Shown piece after piece: positions 50,228 to 59,014 of a stretch of DNA of 64,000 nt. The position numbers and the translations under genes were made by a program. The notes under the pieces are model-generated. The model was given only the letters and a program-made list of their open reading frames with translations, did no database searches and was not told the DNA's origin. Positions within the stretch are counted from its first letter, which is position 1. Each line of letters opens with the position of its first letter. This stretch comes from Methyloversatilis sp. XJ19-49 (lineage in GTDB: Bacteria; Pseudomonadota; Gammaproteobacteria; Burkholderiales; Rhodocyclaceae), in the NCBI RefSeq assembly GCF_024580145.1, contig NZ_JANINI010000004.1, forward strand, positions 186,001 to 250,000, written 5' to 3'.

Positions 50228-51373
50228 ATGAAATCAACGCTGTTCGCATCAGTCCTTTCACTGGCGCTCGCCACGCCGGTCAGTGTCGGCGCTGCCGACC
50301 CCGCACCGGGCGAATTTTCCTTCAGCGGCGATGCGCGGCTGGGCTACTTCGGTCGCGAGCGAGAAGATCGCAACGGCAGCCGCAGCGACGAAAGTGACTG
50401 GCGTATCCGGGTCCGCCCGGGTGTTCTCTGGCAGGTCACCCCGGAACTGAGTGCCAAGGCCCGTTTCGCGGGGCGGTACTCGACCGACGACAGCAACGAC
50501 AACCATTACGAATTCTTCACCGCCATCCCGCAGAGCGACGGCCTGGGCTTCGGCGACTCGACCATCGACGAGCTCTACCTGCGTTACAAGCCCGGCAGCT
50601 GGGACGTGAAGGTCGGTCGCATGCAGACCAGCTTCGAACTGGAGGGCATTGCAAAGAAATCGCTGAGCCGCAACGATTCGCCCAACACCGACATCACCTG
50701 GACAGACGGCATTCACGCCCGCTACGTCGACGCCGCGGGCTGGAACTACCACGCCATCATCCAGCGCAGCGAGGACGACGGCCCCACCACCGTGCGGCGC
50801 AGTCCGCTGGCATTCACGGAGGCGGCCAGTCACGCCACTTACTACTTCGGCATGGAAAGGAAGGACCCGAAAGGTCGCTTCCTGCAGCTCGGATGGGATA
50901 TCACCTACATACCCAGCGCGCTGCGCACGGACGGGACCGCTGCCGGCCGCATCGACGATTATCTGGGCATCGCCGGACGCATGGCGCTGCAGTGGCCGCT
51001 CGCCGGTGCGATGCGCTTCGTGTGGGCCGGTGAAGCCGGCTACGCACCCAACAGACCGACCGACGGGGCGCTGCGCCTGTCCGGCTCCGGTCGTGCGAGC
51101 GGGCTGGCGTTCCAGACTTCGGCCAATCTCGTGGATTTCGCAGCCGGCCACGGTGTCGGGCTCGTCTATGGTCAGGCGGGCGGAGGCTGGCTGCTGTCAC
51201 CCGACTTCGGCAACAACCAGGAACTGCTGGAGCTGCGCTACCAGTGGAAACTGTCCGCCACGCAGTCGATCGAGGCACGGGTGCGCCAGCGACGCGATCT
51301 GGAGCAGCGAACCGATGCCGCGCAGAAGCGTGTTGACGACGATGTCTATGTGCGGTTTACGCAGCGCTTCTGA
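50228..51373 (+). CDS. Outer-membrane beta-barrel (alginate/porin-like) protein
   Basis: A 381-residue exported protein with a signal peptide (MKSTLFASVLSLALATPVSV, cleavage near GAA). The mature part is made of alternating-pattern strands rich in aromatic and charged residues (RLGYFGRE, YLRYKPGSWDVKVGRMQTSF, YVRFTQRF) and ends with the C-terminal Phe expected for BAM-assembled porins. Substrate unknown. ATG at 50228 is fixed by the signal peptide. Confidence 0.8.
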   Translation: MKSTLFASVLSLALATPVSVGAADPAPGEFSFSGDARLGYFGREREDRNGSRSDESDWRIRVRPGVLWQVTPELSAKARFAGRYSTDDSNDNHYEFFTAIPQSDGLGFGDSTIDELYLRYKPGSWDVKVGRMQTSFELEGIAKKSLSRNDSPNTDITWTDGIHARYVDAAGWNYHAIIQRSEDDGPTTVRRSPLAFTEAASHATYYFGMERKDPKGRFLQLGWDITYIPSALRTDGTAAGRIDDYLGIAGRMALQWPLAGAMRFVWAGEAGYAPNRPTDGALRLSGSGRASGLAFQTSANLVDFAAGHGVGLVYGQAGGGWLLSPDFGNNQELLELRYQWKLSATQSIEARVRQRRDLEQRTDAAQKRVDDDVYVRFTQRF

Positions 51374-51630
51374 GCGGGTTACCGGGCGCCACACCGAAGA
51401 GCAACCGGCTGGCTGACCGGCGCCCACGTGCTTTACGGCACGGAGAGCCCGGTTCAGGCTTCGTGCCCTGCGGCAGTTTCCGGCCCTCCACGCTTGCCGC
51501 AGCATGTTGCCGGATGCGCTCGACGAAACATCGTCCGGAAGGCGTGCCGAAGCGCCTTGATCCATGCCCGGGGAATGTGTCCGATGCGGGTTGATGCGTC
51601 AGGTTGAAGTCTGATTACGCGGGTCCGGAG

Positions 51631-52095
51631 CTACTCGGCCACGACAGCATCGACCAATCCGGACAGTGCCTTGCGCAGTCCCTCCACCGCAGGGCAGTTC
51701 TCGACGCCGTGCCGCCGCGCGAGGTAGCCCGGATCGTTGTAGCCGATCCATGTCTGCGCGGCTGCATCTTCCCAGACCAGCGCTTTCAGCGGCAGATCGA
51801 TGCCGACCTCCTGCGCGCACTGCATGAAGGGGGTACCGCCCTGCGGGTTGCCGAATATCAGCAACTGCGTCGGCCTGAGATGCGCACCGATGCGCGTTGC
51901 GCCGGCCGCATGGTCGATCCGTGCGAACACATTCAGACCGCGCTGTTTGACCAGACCTTCCAGCCGGTCCATGGACTCGATGACGCCGCGCGGACTTTTC
52001 ACGGCGATCAGGCCATCCGCCGCGGTGGCGGCTGATGGTGCAAAGGCAAGCGCGGCAGCGCAGAGCGCTGCGGCAATCGTACGAAGGTTGATCAT
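51631..52095 (-). CDS. DUF302 family exported protein
   Basis: A 154-residue protein with a signal peptide (cleavage after ATA) and a DUF302 domain: DGLIAVKSPRGVIESMDRLE, FARIDHAAGA, LLIFGNPQGGTPFMQ and DLPLKALVWED. The function of DUF302 is unknown. The 257-bp gap to its left holds nothing I recognise apart from a weak GGGCGCC/GGCGCCC dyad near 51385-51423. Confidence 0.88.
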   Translation of the reverse strand: MINLRTIAAALCAAALAFAPSAATAADGLIAVKSPRGVIESMDRLEGLVKQRGLNVFARIDHAAGATRIGAHLRPTQLLIFGNPQGGTPFMQCAQEVGIDLPLKALVWEDAAAQTWIGYNDPGYLARRHGVENCPAVEGLRKALSGLVDAVVAE

Positions 52096-52183
52096 CGGAG
52101 TTCTCGCTGACTGGGATGTGGGGCGAACGGTCGCCACCAGCCGAAAGGTACGACGGCGGTGCGGACACGTTCAGCCGCGTGGT

Positions 52184-52837
52184 TCAGCCGTCGCCGCGCG
52201 CCACCTTGGCTTCGTAGTCCTCCAGCGTGATGACGCCCTCCTTCTGGGCGCGCGCGACTTCGTGCCCGGGCAGCACGTCCTGCACCATGTCGAGCCGCTT
52301 CCACAGCGCGAGCGGCGTCTCGCAGGCGGCCTTCGGCACGTACTTCGACTGGCCCACCTTCTTGTAGCGGTGGATGTAGCGCGGGCAGTTCACCCACACC
52401 TTCGTGACGGTGACCCGCACCAGATACTTCGCTTCGGTGTATCCGGCCATCAGCGGATGGTCGCGCAGGAATTCGGCGGTGCCCTGCACGCGCACGCGGT
52501 GCGGCGTTTCGAAGTCGATGAACAGCAGGCCGACGCGCGCCTGGCCGACGATGTTGCCCATCGAGTAGAACATGCCGTTGCCGTCGTAACCGGGGAACAC
52601 CAGCGTCTGTGCGTCGATCACCTTCACGACGCCGGTCGGTCCGCCCTTGTACGACACGGTCGGATTGCCTTCGGGATCGACGGTCGACAGGAAGAACATG
52701 TCGCGTCCCTCGATGAAGGTCTTCTCCTCGTCGGTGATCGTTTCGTGGATCCAGTTCTGGTCCAGCATGTCGGCCAGTTTCGTGGTGCCGAATTCCTGCT
52801 GCAGCGCGCGGTGTTCGTCAGCGTAGATTGAAGCCAT
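52184..52837 (-). CDS. Pyridoxamine 5'-phosphate oxidase-family flavin-binding protein
   Basis: A 217-residue FMN-binding split-barrel protein of the PNPOx-like superfamily. FLSTVDPEGNPTVSYKGG, the FPGYDGNGMFYSMGNI block and VGLLFIDFETPHRVRVQGTA are typical. Soluble, no signal peptide. A general stress or flavin-reductase role is known for relatives; nothing here fixes the substrate. Ribosome-binding site GGAGGAG lies just before the ATG. Confidence 0.85.
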   Translation of the reverse strand: MASIYADEHRALQQEFGTTKLADMLDQNWIHETITDEEKTFIEGRDMFFLSTVDPEGNPTVSYKGGPTGVVKVIDAQTLVFPGYDGNGMFYSMGNIVGQARVGLLFIDFETPHRVRVQGTAEFLRDHPLMAGYTEAKYLVRVTVTKVWVNCPRYIHRYKKVGQSKYVPKAACETPLALWKRLDMVQDVLPGHEVARAQKEGVITLEDYEAKVARGDG

Positions 52838-52929
52838 GTCTCCTCCTGTCGGTCTGTGTTCCGGCGTACGGCGTCAGCCGTCGCGCGCATCCGGGACCCG
52901 GGCGCCGGATCAGGATACCGCAGCGGAAC

Positions 52930-52950
52930 ACCCGGCCACGCGGGCCGGGT
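52930..52950 (-). terminator. GC-rich hairpin downstream of the barrel gene
   Basis: Perfect 8-bp stem ACCCGGCC/GGCCGGGT with a 5-base loop, 35 bp past the stop of the gene at 52985. No T-run follows, so termination strength is uncertain. Confidence 0.45.
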
Positions 52951-52984
52951 CTGGAGGGCGAATGGAGAACGGAAGACGGGCGGA

Positions 52985-53608
52985 TCAGAAGCGGAAGATC
53001 GCGCCGAGCGACCAGGTGTCGATGTCGCCGCTGCCGGTGTTGCTGCCGCCCATGCTTTCGTAGCGGGTGAATTCGCCCCGCAGCCCGATGGACGGCGTCA
53101 GCGCATAGCCGACGCCCGCGCCGTACAGGCCGCTCCAGTCGCGGTCCCGCGCCGTGCCGGCGGCTGCACCGCCGGGGCCGGTCACGTCGACATCGACTTC
53201 GACCTTGGAGTGGATGCCGCCGAGCCGGCCGAATAGCGAAAACTTCTCGCCCACCGGCAGGATGCCCAGCACCGATGCGGTCCATCCATGGGCATCGATC
53301 TGCGCACGCGCCGTGCCACCGGTGAAGCTGGCCCGGTAGCGCGCGCTGCCGAAATCGGCGTACCCGAGTTCGAACGCCAGATAGGGGTTGAGCTGATAGC
53401 CGAGCGAAAAGCCGTAATGCGTGTCGTGCTCGTCCACGCTGGAAAGCAGGCCGGTGGCACCGGCCGACACCAGGGCAGCGTCGGTCTCGCTGCGACCCAT
53501 GTCGACGCTGGAGCGGCCGATCGAAGCGCCGACATAGAAATCGCCGGCCAGCGCGGACGACGCGGCGAGTGAAAGCAGGGCACTGCACAGCAGCGAAGGT
53601 CTGGTCAT
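52985..53608 (-). CDS. OmpA-like (porin family) outer-membrane beta-barrel protein
   Basis: A 207-residue protein with a signal peptide (cleavage after ALA) and an eight-stranded barrel of the OmpA/OmpW type: DFYVGASIGRSSVDM, YGFSLGYQLNPYLAFELGYA and GAGVGYALTPSIGLRGEF, ending in FRF. No peptidoglycan-binding domain. Divergent from the dienelactone hydrolase gene across an AT-rich region with a palindrome. Confidence 0.85.
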   Translation of the reverse strand: MTRPSLLCSALLSLAASSALAGDFYVGASIGRSSVDMGRSETDAALVSAGATGLLSSVDEHDTHYGFSLGYQLNPYLAFELGYADFGSARYRASFTGGTARAQIDAHGWTASVLGILPVGEKFSLFGRLGGIHSKVEVDVDVTGPGGAAAGTARDRDWSGLYGAGVGYALTPSIGLRGEFTRYESMGGSNTGSGDIDTWSLGAIFRF

Positions 53609-53815
53609 CTTCGGATACTCCTTTGGAATGGAGCGGCGGAGTATATACATATGACGAATAAAAAATGCCTATAGAATACAACCTTGTATCGTTGGTGCAA
53701 CATCGGGGAATTCCCGCGGTACATCGATGTCGATCAGCGCGATATCCGCTTGCACCCGCAGGCGGCCCGGCGCATCGTGCCCCGGCACACCGCATGCCTA
53801 TGCAGGAGATTCACG
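53609..53815. promoter_or_regulatory. AT-rich divergent promoter region with a palindrome
   Basis: Contains the perfect dyad ATACAA-CC-TTGTAT at 53676-53689 within an AT-rich block (about 53640-53690), the kind of site used by MarR-like dimeric regulators. It may control the barrel gene, the hydrolase gene or both. AGGAG at 53804 is the ribosome-binding site for the gene at 53816. Confidence 0.45.
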
Positions 53816-54706
53816 ATGAAACGCAGGACAGCCAGGGATTTCGCGCCCGAGGTGATGGCGCTGTTCGACCGCTACGTGCATGGCGCCATCGACCGGCGCG
53901 GTTTTCTCGATGCAGCAGCCCGTTTCGCCGTCGGCGGCGTGACCGCGTCGATGCTGCTGGAGGCGCTGAGCCCGAATTTCGCGCAGGCGCAGCAGGTGAA
54001 GCCGGACGATCCGGCGCTGAAGACCGACCATGTCGAATACGCCACGCGCGGCGGCTACGGCAAGGTGCGCGGTTACCTGGCACGACCGGCACAGGCGACC
54101 GGCCCGCTGCCGGCTGTCCTCGTGGTGCACGAGAACCGCGGCCTCAATCCGCACATCGAGGACGTTACACGCCGGCTCGCGCTCGAGGGCTATCTCGCGC
54201 TGGCGCCTGACGCGCTGCATCCGCTCGGCGGCTATCCGGGCAATGAGGACATGGCGCGCGAGCTGTTCCAGCAACTGGACCAGAAGAAGACACGCGAAGA
54301 CTTCCTGTCACTGGCGCTCGCTTTCCGTGCGCACGACCTCGGCAACGGCAAACTGGGCGTGGTCGGCTTCTGCTACGGCGGCGCCATCGCCAACTTCCTC
54401 GCGACGAAGCTCCCCGACCTGAATGCCGCGGTGCCGTTCTATGGCACACAGCCCCCGCTGGAAGATGTGCCGGCGATCCGGTCGCCGCTGCTGATCCACT
54501 ACGCCGACCAGGACGAAAAGGTGAATGCCGGCGCCACCCGCTACGACGCTGCGCTGGTCAACGCCGGCAAGACCTATCAGACCTATGTCTATCCGGGCAC
54601 GCTGCATGGCTTCCACAACGACACCACACCGCGCTACGACGAACGCGCGGCGAAACTGGCCTGGCAGCGCACGCTGGATTTCTTCGCGCAGCAGCTGCGC
54701 GCCTGA
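53816..54706 (+). CDS. Tat-exported dienelactone hydrolase family protein
   Basis: A 296-residue alpha/beta hydrolase with an N-terminal Tat-type signal (DRRGFLDAAARFAVGG, twin Arg R27-R28). Catalytic Cys186 is in GFCYGG, and the remaining acid and His are in YADQDEKVNAG and GTLHGFHND, giving the Cys-Asp-His triad of dienelactone hydrolases. Export by Tat suggests a periplasmic ester or lactone substrate. A hairpin (CTGCGGGC/GCCCGCAG near 54726) follows. Confidence 0.88.
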   Translation: MKRRTARDFAPEVMALFDRYVHGAIDRRGFLDAAARFAVGGVTASMLLEALSPNFAQAQQVKPDDPALKTDHVEYATRGGYGKVRGYLARPAQATGPLPAVLVVHENRGLNPHIEDVTRRLALEGYLALAPDALHPLGGYPGNEDMARELFQQLDQKKTREDFLSLALAFRAHDLGNGKLGVVGFCYGGAIANFLATKLPDLNAAVPFYGTQPPLEDVPAIRSPLLIHYADQDEKVNAGATRYDAALVNAGKTYQTYVYPGTLHGFHNDTTPRYDERAAKLAWQRTLDFFAQQLRA

Positions 54707-54769
54707 AAAGGGCTGGGTGTAGAGACTGCGGGCGGCTGCGGGAGCGGAGGCCCGCAGCAGCCGCGACCT

Positions 54770-54855
54770 CTGTGGGAGCGGCGGCCTCGCCGCGATCAGT
54801 GCCGCGATGGTGTCATTGCAGAGCGCGGATCGCGGCGAGGCCGCCGCTCCCACAG
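54770..54855. repeat. REP-like inverted pair (28-bp perfect arms)
   Basis: Third copy of the element at 18858 and 26464, with perfect arms at 54770-54797 and 54828-54855 and a 30-bp spacer. Flanking bases extend the pairing by three more. It lies between the hydrolase gene and the convergent polA. Confidence 0.9.
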
Positions 54856-54929
54856 AGGGGCTCCCACAGAGGGGCTCCCACAGAGGGGCTCCCACAGAGG
54901 GGCTCCCACAGAGGGGCTCCCACAGAGGA
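54846..54929. repeat. 14-bp tandem array grown from a REP arm
   Basis: Six copies of GCTCCCACAGAGGG starting at 54846, 54860, 54874, 54888, 54902 and 54916. The first ten bases equal the outer end of the REP arm. It is the same kind of expansion as at 18933-19046, but with a different flank-derived remainder (AGGG versus TGACA). Confidence 0.92.
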
Positions 54930-54992
54930 GGAATGCTCACCGCCACTGCGGTCACGGCAGCAGCTTCCATAGCTGCCGCCAGGCGGCTCCCT

Positions 54993-57716
54993 TCAGTGCG
55001 CCTCGTCCCAGTTCAGGCCGACGCCGGCTTCGACCTTCAGCGGCACCGACAGCTGGGCCACGCCTTCCATCAGCGCAGGCACGCGCTCCCTCACGAGGTC
55101 GATTTCGGCGTCGGGCACTTCGAGTACCAGTTCGTCATGCACCTGCAGCACCAGCCGCGTGCCGAGCTGGTCGCGGTCGAGCCAGCCTGATACGGCTATC
55201 ATCGCCAGCTTGATCAGGTCGGCGGCCGTGCCCTGCATCGGCGCGTTGATCGCGGCGCGTTCGGCGCCCTGGCGGCGGGCGACCTGGGCGGCGCGGATTT
55301 CCGGCAGCTGCAGCCGGCGCCCGAACACGGTTTCGACCCAGCCCTGTTCCCTCGCCAGCGCACGGGTTTCGTCCATGTAGCGCGCGACACCGGGGTAGCG
55401 CGCGAAATAGCGGTCGATCCAGCCCGCCGCGGCGGCGCGCTCGATGCCCAGGTTCTTCGCCAGCCCGTGCGCGCTCATGCCGTAGATCAGGCCGAAATTG
55501 ATCACCTTGGCGTAGCGGCGTTGTTCGCTGCTCACCTCGCCCGGCGGCACGCCGAACACCTCGGATGCAGTCGCGCGGTGCACGTCCTCGCCGTCAGCGA
55601 AGGCCTGCAGCAGGCGCGCGTCCTGCGACAGGTGGGCCATGATGCGCAGTTCGATCTGCGAATAGTCGGCACTCACCAGCCGGTGACCCGGTGGCGCGAT
55701 GAAGGCGGAGCGGATGCGCCGGCCTTCCGCGGTGCGCACCGGTATGTTCTGCAGATTGGGGTCGACCGACGACAGCCGCCCGGTCACCGCTACCGCCTGA
55801 CTGAAGCTGGTATGCACGCGGCCGGTGTCGGCGCGCACCATGCGCGGCAGCTTGTCGGTGTAGGTGCCCTTGAGTTTTGCGAGGCTGCGGTATTCGAGGA
55901 TGAGCGCCGGCAGCGGGTAGTCCAGCGCCAGTTGAGACAGCACTTCTTCGTCGGTCGAGGGCGTGCCGCTCGGCGTCTTCTTGATCACCGGCAGCTTTTC
56001 GCGCTCGAACAGGATTTCCGCCAGCTGCTTCGGCGAATTGATGTTGAACGGCTGCTTCGCTGCCGCGTGGGCGCGCGCTTCCAGGTCGATCATCTTCTGA
56101 CCCAGCTCGTTGCTCTGCGCGGCCAGCGAGCCGATGTCGAGCAGTACGCCGGTGCGCTCCATGTCGAACAGGATCTGCGACACCGGCAGTTCGATGTCTC
56201 TATATATATAAGCAAGCTTGCTGTCGGACTGGATGCGCGGCGCCAGCACCTGATGCACGCGCAGCGTCACGTCGGCGTCTTCGGCCGCGTAATCGGTGGC
56301 GCGGTCGATCGCGACCTGATCGAAGCCGATGCGCGACGCGCCCTTGCCGGTCACTTCGTCATAGCTGATCACCTTCAGGCCGAGATGACGCGTGACCAGC
56401 GCATCCAGGCTGTGGCTGCGGTCGGCGTCCAGCACATAGCTCTCCAGCAGCGTGTCATCGACCACGCCGGCCAGCCGGATGCTGTGGTTGGCGAACACGT
56501 GGCGGTCGTACTTGAGGTTCTGCCCGAGCTTGCCGTGCGCCGCCGATTCCAGCCAGGGCTTGAGCTTCGCCAGCGCCTCGTCGCGCGGCAACTGCGCCGG
56601 CGCGTCCGGGTAGCAGTGCGCCAGCGGCAGATAGGCGGCCACGCCTGCTTCCAGCGCGAAGCTCATGCCGACCAGTTGCGCCTCCATCGGCTCCAGGCTG
56701 GTGGTTTCGGTGTCCAGCGACACCACGGCGGCGCCATCCAGCAGCGCCAGCCAGCGCTCGAGCGCCGGCCAGTCGAGCAGGGTTTCGTACTGCGCGCGGT
56801 GGCTGCCTTCTGGTTCGGTCGAAGGCGTGGCGTCGGCGGCCGGCGCGGGCGCGTTGATGGTCTTCTTCGGGCCTTTGGCGAGTTCTTCCAGCAGGCCGCG
56901 GAAGCCATAGCGTTCGTAGATCGGGCGCAGCGCGTCGGCGTTTTCGCCATCCGAGGTCAGCGCTTCGAGCGGCTGCGGCAGTTCGACATCGCACTTCACC
57001 GTCAGAAGCTGGCGCGCCAGCGGCAGGAAGCCGAGGTGGGCGCGCAGGTTTTCGCCCACCTTGCCGCTGATTTCCTCGGCACGCGCGACGATTTCGTCGA
57101 GCGAACCATACTGCTGCAGCCACTTCACGGCGGTCTTCGGGCCGCACTTGTCGACGCCGGGCACGTTGTCCACGCTGTCGCCGATCAGCGCGAGGTAGTC
57201 GACGATGCCGGCCGGCGTCACGCCGAACTTGGCCAGCACGCCGGCTTCGTCCAGTTTCTCCTCGCTCATCGTATTCACCAGCGTCACGTGCCGGTTCACC
57301 AGCTGTGCGAGGTCCTTGTCGCCGGTGGAAATGACGCAGTCGATGCCGCGCGCGGTGGCCTGTGCCGACAAGGTGCCGATCACGTCGTCGGCTTCCACGC
57401 CGTCGATCATCAACAGCGGCCAGCCGAGTGCACGCACCGCGTCGTGGATGGGTGCGATCTGTGCCGCGAGGTCTTCCGGCATCGGCGGACGGTGACTTTT
57501 GTAGTCGGGATACCAGTCGTCGCGGAAGGTCGGGCCCTTGGCGTCGAACACACAGGCGCGGTAGTCCGCCTTGTAGTCGCTTGCCAGCCGCCTTAGCATG
57601 TTGATGACACCGCGCAGTGCGCCGGTCGGCTCGCCCTGGGCGTTGCGCAGGTCGGGCATGGCGTGGAAGGCGCGGTACAGGTAGGACGAACCATCGACAA
57701 GCAGCAGCGTGGGCAT
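54993..57716 (-). CDS. polA: DNA polymerase I
   Basis: A 907-residue polymerase for repair and Okazaki fragment processing. In order: 5'-nuclease (TLLLVDGSSYLYRAFHAMP), 3'-5' exonuclease with the catalytic D-x-E in SLDTETTS retained, and family A polymerase with SADYSQIELRIMAHLS, FGLIYGMSAHGLA and QVHDELVLEVP. Proofreading therefore looks functional. A local run of rare codons lies at 56197-56222. Confidence 0.97.
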   Translation of the reverse strand: MPTLLLVDGSSYLYRAFHAMPDLRNAQGEPTGALRGVINMLRRLASDYKADYRACVFDAKGPTFRDDWYPDYKSHRPPMPEDLAAQIAPIHDAVRALGWPLLMIDGVEADDVIGTLSAQATARGIDCVISTGDKDLAQLVNRHVTLVNTMSEEKLDEAGVLAKFGVTPAGIVDYLALIGDSVDNVPGVDKCGPKTAVKWLQQYGSLDEIVARAEEISGKVGENLRAHLGFLPLARQLLTVKCDVELPQPLEALTSDGENADALRPIYERYGFRGLLEELAKGPKKTINAPAPAADATPSTEPEGSHRAQYETLLDWPALERWLALLDGAAVVSLDTETTSLEPMEAQLVGMSFALEAGVAAYLPLAHCYPDAPAQLPRDEALAKLKPWLESAAHGKLGQNLKYDRHVFANHSIRLAGVVDDTLLESYVLDADRSHSLDALVTRHLGLKVISYDEVTGKGASRIGFDQVAIDRATDYAAEDADVTLRVHQVLAPRIQSDSKLAYIYRDIELPVSQILFDMERTGVLLDIGSLAAQSNELGQKMIDLEARAHAAAKQPFNINSPKQLAEILFEREKLPVIKKTPSGTPSTDEEVLSQLALDYPLPALILEYRSLAKLKGTYTDKLPRMVRADTGRVHTSFSQAVAVTGRLSSVDPNLQNIPVRTAEGRRIRSAFIAPPGHRLVSADYSQIELRIMAHLSQDARLLQAFADGEDVHRATASEVFGVPPGEVSSEQRRYAKVINFGLIYGMSAHGLAKNLGIERAAAAGWIDRYFARYPGVARYMDETRALAREQGWVETVFGRRLQLPEIRAAQVARRQGAERAAINAPMQGTAADLIKLAMIAVSGWLDRDQLGTRLVLQVHDELVLEVPDAEIDLVRERVPALMEGVAQLSVPLKVEAGVGLNWDEAH

Positions 57717-57769
57717 GGCGGATTCCGTGATTGCTCAGCGCGCCATTATCAACCCCGGACCCCCTCCCC

Positions 57770-58498
57770 ATGAGCGCGAAAGACAAACTTCCCGGCATGA
57801 TCGACCCCGGTGACGCGGCACGCGCCAGCAGTGCACGCGAGGCCTGGCGCATCTTCGGCATCATGGCCGAATTCGTCGAGGCGACCGAAAGGCTGCAGGC
57901 CATCCGCCCGGCGGTCAGCGTTTTCGGCAGTGCGCGTACGCCGCGCGAGCATCCCTATTACGACCTGACCGAGCGCATCGCGCGCCAGCTGTCCGACGCC
58001 GGCTTTTCGGTCATTTCCGGTGGCGGGCCGGGCATCATGGAGGCGGCCAACAAGGGTGCCTTCCACGGCAAATCGCCCAGTGTCGGGCTGAACATCCAGT
58101 TGCCGATGGAACAGAGCGCCAATGTCTATCAGGACATTTCGCATTCCTTCGAGCATTTCTTCGCCCGCAAGTACATGTTTGTGCGCTTCGCCGCAGCCTA
58201 TGTCGTGATGCCGGGCGGTTTCGGCACGCTGGACGAGCTGATGGAGGCGCTGACGCTTATCCAGACGCACAAGAGCCGCAGTATTCCGATCATCCTGGTG
58301 CATACGCCGTTCTGGCAGGGGCTGATCGACTGGTTCCGCAGCACGCTGGTCACCGAAGGCATGATTTCCGCGTCCGACATCGATCTGGTGCAACTGATCG
58401 ACGATCCGGCCCAGGTGGTCGAAGCGATCTTCCGTCATTACGAGAACCGCAGCTTCCTGCCGTTGCCTGAGGAGCACGAAGCCATGCTGAATCTTTAG
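57770..58498 (+). CDS. LOG-family nucleotide 5'-monophosphate phosphoribohydrolase-like protein
   Basis: A 242-residue LOG family (TIGR00730) protein with GGGPGIMEAANKGA and PGGFGTLDELMEAL, the substrate-binding and catalytic signature. Members cleave the base from nucleoside monophosphates; the larger bacterial type need not be a cytokinin enzyme. ATG at 57770 (MSAKDKLPG) is used. Divergent from polA, and shares the order polA-LOG-DUF2782-thrB found in many betaproteobacteria. An iterated TTCAAG/GGTGCA sequence follows the stop. Confidence 0.9.
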   Translation: MSAKDKLPGMIDPGDAARASSAREAWRIFGIMAEFVEATERLQAIRPAVSVFGSARTPREHPYYDLTERIARQLSDAGFSVISGGGPGIMEAANKGAFHGKSPSVGLNIQLPMEQSANVYQDISHSFEHFFARKYMFVRFAAAYVVMPGGFGTLDELMEALTLIQTHKSRSIPIILVHTPFWQGLIDWFRSTLVTEGMISASDIDLVQLIDDPAQVVEAIFRHYENRSFLPLPEEHEAMLNL

Positions 58499-58540
58499 AT
58501 TCAAGGTGCAGGATTCAAGTTTCAAGGTGCAAGGAAAACA
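58499..58540. repeat. Iterated short motif at a gene 3' end
   Basis: ATTCAAGGTGCAGGATTCAA followed by GTTTCAAGGTGCAAGG: imperfect repeats of a roughly 10-bp unit directly after the LOG stop. Related runs occur at 3642-3672 and 30615-30700. Confidence 0.55.
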
Positions 58541-58610
58541 CAGTGCGCCCGTTGCATCACCGGGAAGCGCGGGGGGCTCTGTTAAACTGCCGGATCACAA
58601 AGGATTTTCG

Positions 58611-58970
58611 ATGCGACCGCTTCTTTCTGCCGCGCTGATCGCCGCCTCGCTGGCGCTTGCTGTCCCGTCGGTGTTCGCCCAGGCCGGCCGACCGGCCGAT
58701 CTGCAGCCCATTCCGGAACCGCCGCCGCCGCCGCTGCCGCTCGAGGGCGGCGACGTGACGACCGAGCCGCAGGTGACCATCATCCAGAAGGCCGACGAGC
58801 GGGTCGAGGAATACCGGATGAACGGCAAGCTCTACATGATCAAGGTGACGCCGTCGCACGGCGTGCCCTACTACCTGATGGACGAGAACGGCGGTGGCGT
58901 GATGACACGCTACGACGATCTCGATCAGGGTCTGCGCGTCCCGAAATGGGTCATCTTCTCGTTCGACTGA
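58611..58970 (+). CDS. DUF2782 family exported protein
   Basis: A 119-residue protein with a signal peptide (cleavage after VFA), a proline-rich linker (PIPEPPPPPLPLEGG) and a DUF2782 domain (VTIIQKADERVEEYRMNGKL, IKVTPSHGVPYYLMD). Function unknown; the family is typically encoded between polA and thrB in betaproteobacteria, as here. Predicted periplasmic. Confidence 0.88.
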   Translation: MRPLLSAALIAASLALAVPSVFAQAGRPADLQPIPEPPPPPLPLEGGDVTTEPQVTIIQKADERVEEYRMNGKLYMIKVTPSHGVPYYLMDENGGGVMTRYDDLDQGLRVPKWVIFSFD

Positions 58971-59014
58971 CCTGCACGCGCCGCCGTCGCGTGCCCAACT
59001 TCCGAAACTGATAC

